From Actinophytocola sp049647105 (lineage in GTDB: Bacteria; Actinomycetota; Actinomycetes; Mycobacteriales; Pseudonocardiaceae): a stretch of 64,000 bases of DNA. Within the stretch, counting starts at the first letter, position 1. Each line of letters opens with the position of its first letter. Below the pieces are notes generated by a model. It saw only the letters and a list, made by a program, of their open reading frames with translations. It did no database searches and was not told the DNA's origin. The translations under genes were made by a program, and so were the position numbers. Of the stretch, positions 52,332 to 60,701 are shown one piece after another. Location of the stretch: positions 59,130 to 123,129 of the forward strand of contig NZ_JBARWZ010000309.1 of the NCBI RefSeq assembly GCF_049647105.1, read 5' to 3'.

Positions 52332-53453
52332 TCAGCCGCCTGATGTCGTAGTGGCCGGTTCCGGCGACGGCACGCAGTCCGGTGGCACGACCTCCGGGTG
52401 CAGCGGGTCGCACTCTTCCGGCACGGGTGGGTCCACCGGCGGTTCCGAAGTGGTCGTCGTAGGCGTGGTCGACGGCGGTGTGGACGGTGTGGATGGCGGT
52501 GTCGACGGTGGCACAGAGGGGGGCGTCGAAGGGGGCGTCGTCGTCGGCGGTGGCGACGGCGGGCTGGTCGGCGGGGCGTTCGGTGTGGCCGGTGTCGTGG
52601 GTGCTGCCGGGGTGGTGAACTCCGGGGGCGCCGACGAGAAGTCCGTGAGGTCGTCGATGGTGATCGTGCCGGTGCGGTAGATCGCCATCCACGAGCGGAC
52701 CAGCGCCAGATAACTGGTCGAGTGGTTGTAGCTCAGCACGGCCTCGTCCAACCCGGCCGGGGTGCCAAGGTCGCGGTTCGCCGCGCACAGGTACCTCGCC
52801 GCGGCCAGGCCGGCGTCGTAGATGTTGTGCGGGTCGCGCCTGCCGTCGGTGTTGCCGTCCGACTGCCACTTCGACCACGTGCCGGGGATGAACTGCATCG
52901 GCCCCACCGCGCGGTCCCACGACGTGTCCTCGTCGAGCGTGCCGCCGTCGGTGTCGCGGATCGCCGCGAAGGGGCCGCCGTTCAGCACCGGGCCCAGGAT
53001 CGGCGTCAGGGTCCGCCCCGTCTCGTCCACCCGGCCGCCTCTGGCGTGCCCTGACTCGACCTTCCCGATCGCCGCCAGCAGTTCGAGCGGGAGGTGGCAG
53101 TTCGGCTGCGTCAGGTTGGCCCGCTCGACCGCCCGCCGGTACGCGTCCAGCACGGTCGACGGGATGCTGCCGGTCGTCGACGGCGGGGCTCCTGTCACGA
53201 ACCTTCCGCTGGCCAGATGGCTCTCCACCAGCGGAAACGCGGCGTTGGGGGCGGTACCGCCGTCCGCGCTCGTCGACGCCGGATCGCTGATCACCGGTGC
53301 GTTGGGCGCCCCGGGGGCCGATGAGGATGGCACCGCCGACGCCGAGGAAGCCGCCAGCAGCATCGCGCCGATCGCCATCAGTCCGCCGACCGGAGGCACC
53401 CGATGGTGACCGCCACCGCCCGGCGTGACCACTCGTTCGTTCTTCTTCGGCAC
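52332..53453 (-). CDS. Secreted lytic transglycosylase with Pro/Thr-rich tail
   Basis: A 373-residue exported enzyme. After a basic start and the hydrophobic GGLMAIGAMLLAASSASAVP comes the SLT domain (residues about 90-270): LPLELLAAIGKVESGHARGG with the catalytic glutamate, DRAVGPMQFIPGTWSKW, DPHNIYDAGLAAARYLCAAN and AVLSYNHSTSYLALVRSWMA. The last 120 residues are Pro, Thr and Ser repeats that would span the wall. It cuts peptidoglycan. The GTG at 53453 is preceded by GGTGGAGC. The 183 bases upstream to 53636 contain no gene I can recognise. Confidence 0.85.
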   Translation of the reverse strand: MPKKNERVVTPGGGGHHRVPPVGGLMAIGAMLLAASSASAVPSSSAPGAPNAPVISDPASTSADGGTAPNAAFPLVESHLASGRFVTGAPPSTTGSIPSTVLDAYRRAVERANLTQPNCHLPLELLAAIGKVESGHARGGRVDETGRTLTPILGPVLNGGPFAAIRDTDGGTLDEDTSWDRAVGPMQFIPGTWSKWQSDGNTDGRRDPHNIYDAGLAAARYLCAANRDLGTPAGLDEAVLSYNHSTSYLALVRSWMAIYRTGTITIDDLTDFSSAPPEFTTPAAPTTPATPNAPPTSPPSPPPTTTPPSTPPSVPPSTPPSTPSTPPSTTPTTTTSEPPVDPPVPEECDPLHPEVVPPDCVPSPEPATTTSGG

Positions 53454-53636
53454 CCCGCTCCACCCCTTCGGCTCACCTTTACTTAAGCGAACCCAGCCAG
53501 TAGAGCATCGGGGCGACACGGAGGCAGCGCGCGGACGCGTTGCGTACCCGTTCGGGCAGGCAAGCCAGCCTCATCGGTGACGGTGACCTGCCCCGGTGCG
53601 TCATGACGGGCCCGCGAGGTCACGCCACAAGGCCGG

Positions 53637-54350
53637 TCACGCTACCTTCGGCCGCATTGGCATGGCGCGCACGATTGCCCAGGTCACCAGGCCGCCGACC
53701 ACGGCCCCGACCAGGCTTATCCCGATGGTGGTGAGCATCGGGAACCGCAGCGGTTCGGTCAGCCTGTCGAACAGTGGCACCCCGTTGAGCCCAGTCAGTA
53801 GCTCGCTCGGCGCGGCGATCAGCAGTCCGATCGGGATGGTCACGACCCCGAGCAGGACGTTGCGGGTGAACCCGGCCGCGATCATCGCCCCGGCCAGTGC
53901 CCACAGCAGGAACATCACCGAGTACACGCCGAGCAGACCGAGGACGTTCCCGGTGTCGCCGTACAGCGCCGGGTACGCCATCCGGTGCTCCCACCCGAGA
54001 ATCTCGAACGCGCCGCGCTCGAGCTGGTAACCGATCGTCACCATCACCGCGAGCGCGACGGCCAGTCCGGCGGTGTAGGGCCACAGCTGCCGCAGGAAGT
54101 CCCGCCGGGTGCGGCCGTGCGCGAGGTTCACCCGCAGGTACGTGGTGATCGCGTCGACGCCGAGGCTGAGTGCGAACCACCTCGGCACCTGCGCCGCGAT
54201 GTAGTGCCAGATGCTGCGGTCCACGTCGCCCCAGAGCGCGACGCCAACCAGGATCAGCGCGGACACGATCATCGTCGGCACCCACAGGAGCAGCGAAAGC
54301 GACACGTGCGCGGTCAGCATCACGCGCAGCAGAGGCCGGCGGGCGGTCAT
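53637..54350 (-). CDS. Membrane protein of an ABC exporter unit
   Basis: A 237-residue protein with five to six hydrophobic helices (LSLSLLLWVPTMIVSALILV, GLAVALAVMVTIGYQL, VLGLLGVYSVMFLLWALAGA, MLTTIGISLVGAVVGGLVTW). There is no domain signature, but its ATG overlaps the stop of an ABC ATPase gene, and a YtrA-type GntR regulator starts the set, the usual composition of GntR-ATPase-permease units. It is probably the membrane partner of the ATPase. Confidence 0.75.
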   Translation of the reverse strand: MTARRPLLRVMLTAHVSLSLLLWVPTMIVSALILVGVALWGDVDRSIWHYIAAQVPRWFALSLGVDAITTYLRVNLAHGRTRRDFLRQLWPYTAGLAVALAVMVTIGYQLERGAFEILGWEHRMAYPALYGDTGNVLGLLGVYSVMFLLWALAGAMIAAGFTRNVLLGVVTIPIGLLIAAPSELLTGLNGVPLFDRLTEPLRFPMLTTIGISLVGAVVGGLVTWAIVRAMPMRPKVA

Positions 54351-55222
54351 CGGGCACCCCCGGAAGTCAGGTGTACGAACAGGTCCTGCAGCGCGATGGG
54401 TTCGAGGTCGACGCCGATCTCCCTGGCCTGTGCCCTGCGCCGGTCGTCGAGGCGGCCGTAGACCATCGCGGACTTGGTGCGCCCCAGCGTCCGCTCGCCG
54501 AGGACTTCGAGGCCGAGCGTGAACGAGTCGACCAGCGCGGCCTCCCCGGTCACGGCCGAGCCAGCGGCCCGCAGTGTGTCCGCCTCCTCGTGCAGCAGCA
54601 GCTTGCCGTGATCGAGGATCAGCACGTCCTCGAACAGCTTGGCGACCTCCTCGATCAGGTGTGTCGAGATGATCACCGTGCGCGGATGGGCCAGCACGTC
54701 GGCCAGCAGCGCGTCGTAGAACGCGTACCGGGACGGCGCGTCCAGCCCGAGGTAGGACTCGTCGAAGATGGTCACCGGCGCGCGGGACGCGAGGCCGATC
54801 GTGACGCCGAGCGCGCACCGCTTGCCCTGCGAGAGCTCCTTGGCCTGCTTGCCTGGCGCCAGCTCGAACGTGTCGAGCAGCTCCGCCGCGTACTCCGCGT
54901 CCCAGCCTTCACGCAGCCGCGCGCCGTAGCCGAGCAACTCGCCGACGGTCACCGAGGCGACCGCCGCGTCGCCCTCGCCGCGGACGAGGCACAGCTTCGT
55001 GGTCGCGGCGCCGTTCTCGAACACCGGCTCGCCGTCGATCAGTACCGTGCCGGAGATCTGCCGCTCGAAGCCGGCCATGATCGACAGCAGCGTGGTCTTG
55101 CCCGCGCCGTTGCGGCCGAGCAGGCCGTAGATCTTGTTGCCGGACAAGGAGAAGCTCACGTCGGTGAGCGCGTCGACGGTGCCGAACCGCTTGCCGATAC
55201 CGGTGACCTCGATGTCGGTCAT
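54347..55222 (-). CDS. ABC transporter ATPase
   Basis: A 291-residue ATPase. Walker A is LLGRNGAGKTTLLSIMAGFE, the signature is ELSQGKRCALGV (LSQGK instead of LSGGQ), Walker B is VTIFDESYLGLD (FDES where most have LDEP) and the switch His is in VIISTHLIEEV. The C-terminal extension is rather long. It drives an exporter with the membrane protein encoded after it. It is preceded by a GntR regulator with a four-base overlap. Confidence 0.87.
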   Translation of the reverse strand: MTDIEVTGIGKRFGTVDALTDVSFSLSGNKIYGLLGRNGAGKTTLLSIMAGFERQISGTVLIDGEPVFENGAATTKLCLVRGEGDAAVASVTVGELLGYGARLREGWDAEYAAELLDTFELAPGKQAKELSQGKRCALGVTIGLASRAPVTIFDESYLGLDAPSRYAFYDALLADVLAHPRTVIISTHLIEEVAKLFEDVLILDHGKLLLHEEADTLRAAGSAVTGEAALVDSFTLGLEVLGERTLGRTKSAMVYGRLDDRRRAQAREIGVDLEPIALQDLFVHLTSGGAR

Positions 55223-55617
55223 GGATCGTCCCTCCGTGCCAGCTCGTTGATGCGCTCGACCAGCTCGGACAGGTCGATGCCGATCGCCTTCGCCTGCGCG
55301 ACCATCGGGTCGACGACATCGGTGAAGAAGCTCTTGCGCCGCCGCGCACGCAGCGCCTGCCGTGCCTGCGGGCTCACGAACATGCCAATCCCCCTTCGTT
55401 TGTAGAGGATCCCGTCGTCCACCAGCTGCTGGAAGGCCTTGTTGACGGTCGCGGGGTTGATCCGGTGGAACGCGGCGTACTTGTTGGTCGACAGCACCTG
55501 CTCGTCCCCGGCGAGCGCGCCGCTCAGCACCTCGGCCTCGATCTGCTCGGCGATCTGCCGGTAGATCGGGCTGCGGTCGTCGAAGTTCACCCTCACCCGC
55601 CCGGTCCGTTGGTTCAT
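55219..55617 (-). CDS. GntR-family regulator, YtrA-type
   Basis: A 132-residue regulator: winged helix (SPIYRQIAEQIEAEVLSGAL, INPATVNKAFQQLVDDGILY, RRGIGMFVSPQARQALR) and only a short helical tail, as in YtrA proteins that control ABC exporters. Its start codon lies inside a perfect 9-bp inverted repeat, so it probably represses itself and the ABC genes. The genes are coupled by four-base overlaps. Confidence 0.88.
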   Translation of the reverse strand: MNQRTGRVRVNFDDRSPIYRQIAEQIEAEVLSGALAGDEQVLSTNKYAAFHRINPATVNKAFQQLVDDGILYKRRGIGMFVSPQARQALRARRRKSFFTDVVDPMVAQAKAIGIDLSELVERINELARRDDP

Positions 55618-55634
55618 TACTCCACTAATGAACC
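55611..55634. promoter_or_regulatory. Operator palindrome over the gntR start codon
   Basis: GGTTCATTA (55611-55619) and TAATGAACC (55626-55634) are perfectly complementary across six bases (CTCCAC). The gntR ATG (55615-55617) lies in the left arm. Binding of GntR here would block its own translation start and promoter. Confidence 0.65.
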
Positions 55635-55677
55635 ATCAAACCTGGCCGCCGTCAAGTGATGGTGGTGGAACTGGTGG

Positions 55678-55689
55678 GAAAGCGCTTTC
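55678..55689. promoter_or_regulatory. LacI-type operator before the sugar-isomerase gene
   Basis: GAAAGCGCTTTC is a perfect 12-bp palindrome with the central CG of LacI-family sites. It is 54 bases before the start of the exported sugar-isomerase-like gene and 61 bases from the gntR start. No lacI gene is in the window. Confidence 0.55.
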
Positions 55690-55743
55690 TCAGGTACTTT
55701 CCGAAGCGATACCAGGCGAACGTGACCACGAGGAAGTGCACGG

Positions 55744-56622
55744 ATGAACCACGGGATCACCAGACGGAGACTGCTCGCGTTGCTCGGCGCCGGGGTCGCC
55801 ACCCTCGGTGCGGCGGGTGTCGCGGGCGCCGAGCCGTTCGCGGCGGGCGGCCACCGAGGGCGCATCCCGCGCGGCGGTATCGGCATGCACCTCTACACGG
55901 TCCGCGACATCCTCGCGGCCGACCCGCTCGGCACGCTGAAGGCGCTGGCCGCGATCGGGTACCGGTGCGTCGGCGTGAGCGCGTTCCCCCGGCCCGCGGC
56001 GGAGATCAGGGACCTGTGCGCCCATGCCCGGCTCGACCCGGTGATCCTGCACGTCGGACACGGTGACATCACCGGGAACTGGGCCGCGAAGCTCGCCGAC
56101 GCGAAGACCATCGGCGTCAAGTGGGTCGTCCTGTCGTCGTTCCCGGGGGACATGTACACCGTCGACGGCATCCGGCTCGGCGCGCGGCAGCTCAACGAGG
56201 CCGGTGAGGCCGCGCGTGAGATGGGTTTCGGCCCGATCCTGCACCACAACCACGACTCCGAGTTCCGCGTGGTCGACGGCATTCGCCTGTCGGACATCCT
56301 GTTCGGCGAGACCGACCCCCGGTTCGTCGGGTTCGAACTCGACCTCGGCTGGGCCGACCGGGCGGGCATGGACGGCAGGCAGCTCTTCCTCGACCACCCC
56401 CACCGGTTCCCCGTGCTGCACGTCAAGGACCACGACGGGCAGGGCGCGTGGACCGACGTCGGTCACGGCGTCATCGACTGGTCGCGGACCTTCGAGACCG
56501 CGCACCGAGGCGGCGTGAAGTACTGGCTCGTGGAACGCGACGACCAGCCCGCACCGCTCGAGACGGCCGCCAACAGCTACGAAACGCTTGCCGCGCTGAG
56601 GTTCTGGCGATCACCCTGGTAG
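55744..56622 (+). CDS. Tat-exported sugar phosphate isomerase/epimerase-like protein
   Basis: A 292-residue TIM-barrel protein of the AP-endonuclease-2/xylose-isomerase-like family. The start TRRRLLALLGAGVATLGAAG is a twin-arginine signal. Later come GIGMHLYTVRDILAADPLGT, ILHHNHDSEFRVVDG (metal ligands His, Glu), FVGFELDLGWADRAG and PVLHVKDHDGQGAWTDVGHG with late ligands. Such proteins often stand with oxidoreductases in sugar-derivative pathways; here an M28 peptidase follows 18 bases later. A LacI-type operator precedes it. Confidence 0.83.
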   Translation: MNHGITRRRLLALLGAGVATLGAAGVAGAEPFAAGGHRGRIPRGGIGMHLYTVRDILAADPLGTLKALAAIGYRCVGVSAFPRPAAEIRDLCAHARLDPVILHVGHGDITGNWAAKLADAKTIGVKWVVLSSFPGDMYTVDGIRLGARQLNEAGEAAREMGFGPILHHNHDSEFRVVDGIRLSDILFGETDPRFVGFELDLGWADRAGMDGRQLFLDHPHRFPVLHVKDHDGQGAWTDVGHGVIDWSRTFETAHRGGVKYWLVERDDQPAPLETAANSYETLAALRFWRSPW

Positions 56623-56640
56623 GCGGTGTAGGCAAGGAGA

Positions 56641-58032
56641 ATGACTGAGAACTCTCGGCGAACGTTCCTCGCGGCGACGGTGGCGGCCGGCGGTGCGACC
56701 CTGGTCGGTGGACCGGCGCTGGCGGCGGGTGGTGACGACCGCCCGCCGCTCGCCCAGCCGCCGGACAGGGAGCTGCGTGCGATCCTGCGTGAGGTGGACC
56801 CGGCTCGGATCGAGGCGATCGTGCGCAGGCTGGTGTCGTTCGGCACCCGGCACACACTGTCCACACAGGACGATCCGGCGCGGGGCATCTGCGCCGCCCG
56901 CGACTGGATCCTCGCCGAACTGCGGCGGTACGCGGCGGCCTCCGACGGCCGGATGACGGTCGAGCCGCAGTCCTACCTCCAGGAGCCGGGCCCCCGGATC
57001 CCGGTCCCGACGCGCATCACCAACGTGGTCGCCACGCTGCGCGGCTCGGTCACGCCGGAACGCGTGTACGTGGTGTCCGGCCACTACGACTCCCGCGTCA
57101 CGGACGTCATGAACGCGACCGATGACGCCCCGGGCGCCGACGACGACGCGTCAGGCGTGGCGGTCTCCATGGAACTGGCAAGGATCATGGCGAAGCGCGC
57201 ACCGAAGTCCACGATCGTCTTCGCCGCGGTGGCAGGCGAGGAACAGGGCCTCTACGGCGCGAGGTACATGGCCGCCCAGTACAAGGCGGCCGGTGCGGAC
57301 GTGCAGGCCATGTTCACCAACGACATCGTGGGCAGCAGCCGCGCCGACGACGGCACCCGCGACCCGCACACCGTGCGCCTGTTCGCCGAGGGCGTGCCCA
57401 CCGCGGAAACCGAGGAAGAGGCCGCGACCCGCCGCTCGGTAGGCGGTGAGAACGACTCCCCGCCGAGGCAGTTGGCCCGCTTCGTCCGCTCGGTCGCGGA
57501 CAACCGGGAGACCGGCATGGACGTCCGCGTGATCTACCGGCGAGACCGCTACCTGCGCGGCGGCGACCACATCGGCTTCCTGGAGCAGGGCTACCCGGCC
57601 GCGAGGTTCACCGAGCCCAACGAGGACTTCGCCCACCAGCACCAGGACGTACGCGTGGAGGACGGCAAACAGTACGGCGACCTGCCCGAGTTCTGCGACT
57701 TCGACTACATCGCGGGCGTGGCCCGCGTCAACGGGGCGGCGCTGTGGTCACTGGCGGCCGCGCCGGGCACCCCCAAGGGCGTCCGCGTCAGGACGAGCGG
57801 CCTGACCAACGACACCGAGCTGTACTGGCAGCGGGGCACCGAACCCGACCTGGCGGGCTACGAGATCGTGTGGCGAGAGACGACCGACCCGGAGTGGACC
57901 CACGTCATCCGGGCAGGCGACGTCACCACGGCCACGATCGACATGTCGAAGGACAACGTCTTCTTCGGTGTGCGTGCCGTCGACCGGGCAGGCCACCGCA
58001 GCCCGGTCGCCTACCCACAGCCGGGGAGCTGA
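56641..58032 (+). CDS. Tat-exported M28-family zinc peptidase with C-terminal beta domain
   Basis: A 463-residue protein. A twin-arginine start (SRRTFLAATVAAGGATLVGG) is followed by the M28 domain: VVSGHYDSRVTD (His ligand), ADDDASGVAVSMELARIMA (Asp ligand), VAGEEQGLYGARYMA (Glu pair), MFTNDIVGSS (Asp) and TEPNEDFAHQHQD (His). All five zinc ligands and the catalytic glutamate can be proposed. Residues about 375-463 look like a fibronectin-type domain. M28 enzymes are aminopeptidases or carboxypeptidases acting outside the cell. It is read with the preceding isomerase gene. Confidence 0.86.
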   Translation: MTENSRRTFLAATVAAGGATLVGGPALAAGGDDRPPLAQPPDRELRAILREVDPARIEAIVRRLVSFGTRHTLSTQDDPARGICAARDWILAELRRYAAASDGRMTVEPQSYLQEPGPRIPVPTRITNVVATLRGSVTPERVYVVSGHYDSRVTDVMNATDDAPGADDDASGVAVSMELARIMAKRAPKSTIVFAAVAGEEQGLYGARYMAAQYKAAGADVQAMFTNDIVGSSRADDGTRDPHTVRLFAEGVPTAETEEEAATRRSVGGENDSPPRQLARFVRSVADNRETGMDVRVIYRRDRYLRGGDHIGFLEQGYPAARFTEPNEDFAHQHQDVRVEDGKQYGDLPEFCDFDYIAGVARVNGAALWSLAAAPGTPKGVRVRTSGLTNDTELYWQRGTEPDLAGYEIVWRETTDPEWTHVIRAGDVTTATIDMSKDNVFFGVRAVDRAGHRSPVAYPQPGS

Positions 58033-58144
58033 CGCACCCGATCCAAATGGTTGTTCGCCCGAGTGTGCCAGTTGGCATATGGCCTGCTCGGGACATCCCT
58101 GACCATGGTCCTACCGGAAGTGTGGGAGATCTGGGGAGGGCGTC

Positions 58145-58555
58145 ATGAACAGCCACGCGAATACACTGGCTCGTCAGGCCGACTGGACGCCGGCATCGCA
58201 GGCCAGCAAGCCGGACGTGGTTCCGCCGCATCCGCCGTTGCAGTCCGGGGGCTGGTACCGAGGCACGGTCATCGAGATGCCCGGGCCCGGTCGGCCGCCG
58301 GTCCTCGTGGCACAGGAGAAGGTCACGTGGGTGGCGGTTGTGCTCGCCGTCCTGTTCGGGCCGCTCGGGCTTTGTTATGCCTCCGCCAAGGGTGGGTTGC
58401 TCGCGACCGTGCTGACCGTGGCGGTGCTCGGGTACGCGGAGGCGGGGTTCCTTCCGCTGGTGCTCCTCTGGCCGCTCGCCGTGGCGGTGGCGCCGGCCCT
58501 GCTCGCGCTGGGCCGGCGCTCATCGATCAGAACGACACCAGTGGGCCGCCGGTGA
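58145..58555 (+). CDS. Small membrane protein of unknown function
   Basis: A 136-residue protein with a hydrophilic N-terminus (PDVVPPHPPLQSGGW), the core stretch GPGRPPVLVAQEKVTW, two membrane helices (VAVVLAVLFGPLGLCYASAK and GLLATVLTVAVLGYAEAGFL) and a third near the end (LLWPLAVAVAPALLAL). No family could be named. GGAGGG five bases before the ATG supports the start. Its last 29 bases overlap, in convergent orientation, the end of the Nramp-like gene. Confidence 0.65.
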   Translation: MNSHANTLARQADWTPASQASKPDVVPPHPPLQSGGWYRGTVIEMPGPGRPPVLVAQEKVTWVAVVLAVLFGPLGLCYASAKGGLLATVLTVAVLGYAEAGFLPLVLLWPLAVAVAPALLALGRRSSIRTTPVGRR

Positions 58556-60047
58556 TGAACTCGAAGGCGAAGTTCACGAAGAAGAACCCGAAGAACAGCA
58601 CGTTCAGCACGAGAATCACGTAGTGCCACGGCCGTGGTCTGGCCGCCTTCGGGAGACGGGAGTTCAGGTACATCAACGCGAACGGGAACATCAGCGCGCC
58701 GAAGTTCGACATGTTCGCGGAGATCTGCACCAGCTCCACCGGGAGCGCGAGGTGCAGCGCGGCCGCGATCACGACCAGGACGACCAGCATGTAGGGGTAG
58801 TAGAACTTGCGTGGATCGCCTGCCAGCCTCCGGCGTAGCCGGGGGCTGACGGCGTGCGCGGCGTCGGTGAAGTTGCGTACCAGCGCCTCGAAGATGCCGA
58901 GCTGCGTGGAGAACAGCACCAGCACGCCGACGAAGAGCATCAGGTAGAACATGCCCATGCCGTACTGGGCGCCCAGCTGCTCTGCGGTGAAGGTCGGCAC
59001 GTTCGCGGTGGTCGGCACCTCGCCCGAGGTGGACACGACGTGTGCCATGAGAATCGTCGGCAGGAGCATGCCGATCATCGCGCCGCCGAAGAACACCAGC
59101 CACAGGTCGACCATCAGCAGGCGATACCAGCGGCGCCAGCGGGTGGTGTTCTCCAACGTGTCGGGGAACGTCACGCCAACCGCGCGCACCTCCTGCTGCT
59201 CACCACGCATGCCGGACAGGAACCCGACCTTCGAGCCCATGCCGTAGCCCTTGTCGCGGTAGTGGTTCATCGCGTACCAGTTCAGCCCGGACGCGAGCGC
59301 GGTGAACCCGGCGAGCGCGCCAAGCGTGGTCGCCGTGATGCCCTCCGGTGGTGCGGCGGGGGTGACGAGCCCGCGCACGCCCTCCCACCAGATCGACCAC
59401 GGCACGATCACCAGGCACACCACGACCAGGACCACCAGCAGCGTGCCGACCAGCACCCAGTTGGCGAGCTCCAGCGTGCGGGACACCTTGCGCGCCAACG
59501 CGGTGATGAGGAAGACGACCAGCAGCAGCCCGATCGCGAGCAGCCGCACCCATTCGATCTCGTCCGGACGGTGGAGCCGGCCCGTGATCAACGCGAACAT
59601 TCCCTGCCCCGCGCCGGCGGCCCACCCGCCGAAGATGAACGCGAAGTAGAACGCGATGAGGGAGAACGGAACCCACAACTTCCAGCCGGGCGGCACGCGT
59701 CCGAACCCGACGATCGGCACCTCACCGGTCGCGGTGACATACCGTGCGCACTCGACGTTGTAGAACGTCTGCAGGATCGCGGAAACGGTGATGACCCACC
59801 CGACACCGACGAACCCGAACTCACCGATCGCGCCGGGGCCGAGCAGCCACTCGCCGCTGCCGATGGAGATACCGAGCGCGATGAGGCTCGGACCGATCAC
59901 GAACTGGATGATCTGCCGCACGCCGAGCTTGCGGACCTTGAACACTTCTTCCGGTAACGGCAGGTCAGCCACCCCCATCGGTGGCCGGCTGACGCCGAGT
60001 TGGTATTCGGTGGACTGAGAAGCACGTTCATCGACATCTTTTGCCAT
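58527..60047 (-). CDS. Nramp-related membrane transporter without the usual metal-binding motif
   Basis: A 506-residue protein with 11-12 membrane helices. It resembles Nramp in layout but helix 1 reads SLIALGISIGSGEWLLGPGA where metal transporters have DPGN, and the helix 6 MPH motif is not evident. Other segments are ECARYVTATGEVPIVGFGRV and FGGAMIGMLLPTILMAHV. It may carry another cation, or a different substrate with the same fold. GAGGAGG lies six bases before the ATG. The gene stands alone; its upstream region is the long noncoding stretch that follows. Confidence 0.75.
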   Translation of the reverse strand: MAKDVDERASQSTEYQLGVSRPPMGVADLPLPEEVFKVRKLGVRQIIQFVIGPSLIALGISIGSGEWLLGPGAIGEFGFVGVGWVITVSAILQTFYNVECARYVTATGEVPIVGFGRVPPGWKLWVPFSLIAFYFAFIFGGWAAGAGQGMFALITGRLHRPDEIEWVRLLAIGLLLVVFLITALARKVSRTLELANWVLVGTLLVVLVVVCLVIVPWSIWWEGVRGLVTPAAPPEGITATTLGALAGFTALASGLNWYAMNHYRDKGYGMGSKVGFLSGMRGEQQEVRAVGVTFPDTLENTTRWRRWYRLLMVDLWLVFFGGAMIGMLLPTILMAHVVSTSGEVPTTANVPTFTAEQLGAQYGMGMFYLMLFVGVLVLFSTQLGIFEALVRNFTDAAHAVSPRLRRRLAGDPRKFYYPYMLVVLVVIAAALHLALPVELVQISANMSNFGALMFPFALMYLNSRLPKAARPRPWHYVILVLNVLFFGFFFVNFAFEFITGGPLVSF

Positions 60048-60266
60048 GACGACCTCCTCAGTCTGCTTTAGCGCACGACGACATTCCAGTCAATTGTCCT
60101 TTTCAGACAGGAACTGTGTTCGCAATGCGCACACAGTTTTCGGGTCGCCGCTCAACCTGGATCCACCGGTGGCGTTTGCCTCATCGGTTTGCCTCCGGCG
60201 GCTCCTCGCCGGAGGGGCAGGTCTCCAGGATGGCCTGGGGTTTCGAGGATTTCTTGCGTTGGGTTC

Positions 60267-60415
60267 GGGTCTGCCTGCCATCCCGTCGACCTCCCAGGGG
60301 CTATCACGCCGTCTCAAGGGGGCCAGGCTTTCGCATCTTGTGCTTTGGTCTGTTTGGCCCCCTTGACACGGCGTGATCGGGGCTTCGCCAGGTCGACGGG
60401 ATGGCAGGCAGACCC
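60267..60415. repeat. Very long stem-loop in a noncoding region
   Basis: The 26-bp arm 60267-60292 (GGGTCTGCCTGCCATCCCG then TCGACCT) is perfectly complementary to 60390-60415. Inside it, 60303-60325 (ATCACGCCGTCTCAAGG then GGGCCA) is complementary to 60355-60377 with one mismatch. A 29-base loop is left. No gene lies in 60048-60701, and the six frames show no convincing product. 60048-60266 contains only the Nramp start region and nothing else I recognise. The paired structure suggests a noncoding RNA or a repeated mobile-type element. Confidence 0.85.
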
Positions 60416-60425
60416 TTGTGGTGAA

Positions 60426-60505
60426 GGGCTCGCGCCCTCTCGGGGCATCGGGATCGCACCCTGCGGGTGCGGGCCGGGCGCTGCGCGCCCGGCCCGCGAA
60501 GCGGG
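60426..60505. repeat. Run of GC-rich hairpins
   Basis: Four hairpins follow each other: GGGC/GCCC at 60426-60437, GCACCC/GGGTGC at 60456-60470, GGGCCGGGCGC/GCGCCCGGCCC (perfect 11 bp) at 60471-60495 and CCCGC/GCGGG at 60493-60505; the last two share bases. The third has a TGC loop. Just after it AGGTCGACG repeats the arm of the long stem-loop, so the two parts may belong to one element of about 270 bp. No T-run follows, so these are not simple terminators. Confidence 0.7.
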
Positions 60506-60701
60506 CTTGACCAGGTCGACGTCCATCGCGCGACCAGACAAACCGATAAGAAACTGGTGGATTCAGGCTCAACGTCCTGAAAGCGTCTTTCGGGACACTG
60601 GAATCGCCCCCACTGACCAGCGAAAAGGACTTGCCGACCCTTGAGGAAGGCGGGTGGGCCTCGTTTCGGCTGCGGATGATCAACACCCATCCGGTAGCCC
60701 G

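Noticed and set aside
53454..53636. A tRNA or small RNA in the gap before the lytic transglycosylase gene
   Set aside because: No cloverleaf or anticodon arm could be drawn; only short imperfect inverted repeats are present.
58051..58623. A 190-codon frame overlapping the small membrane protein gene
   Set aside because: It lacks a ribosome site and hydrophobic pattern; the frame at 58145 has both.
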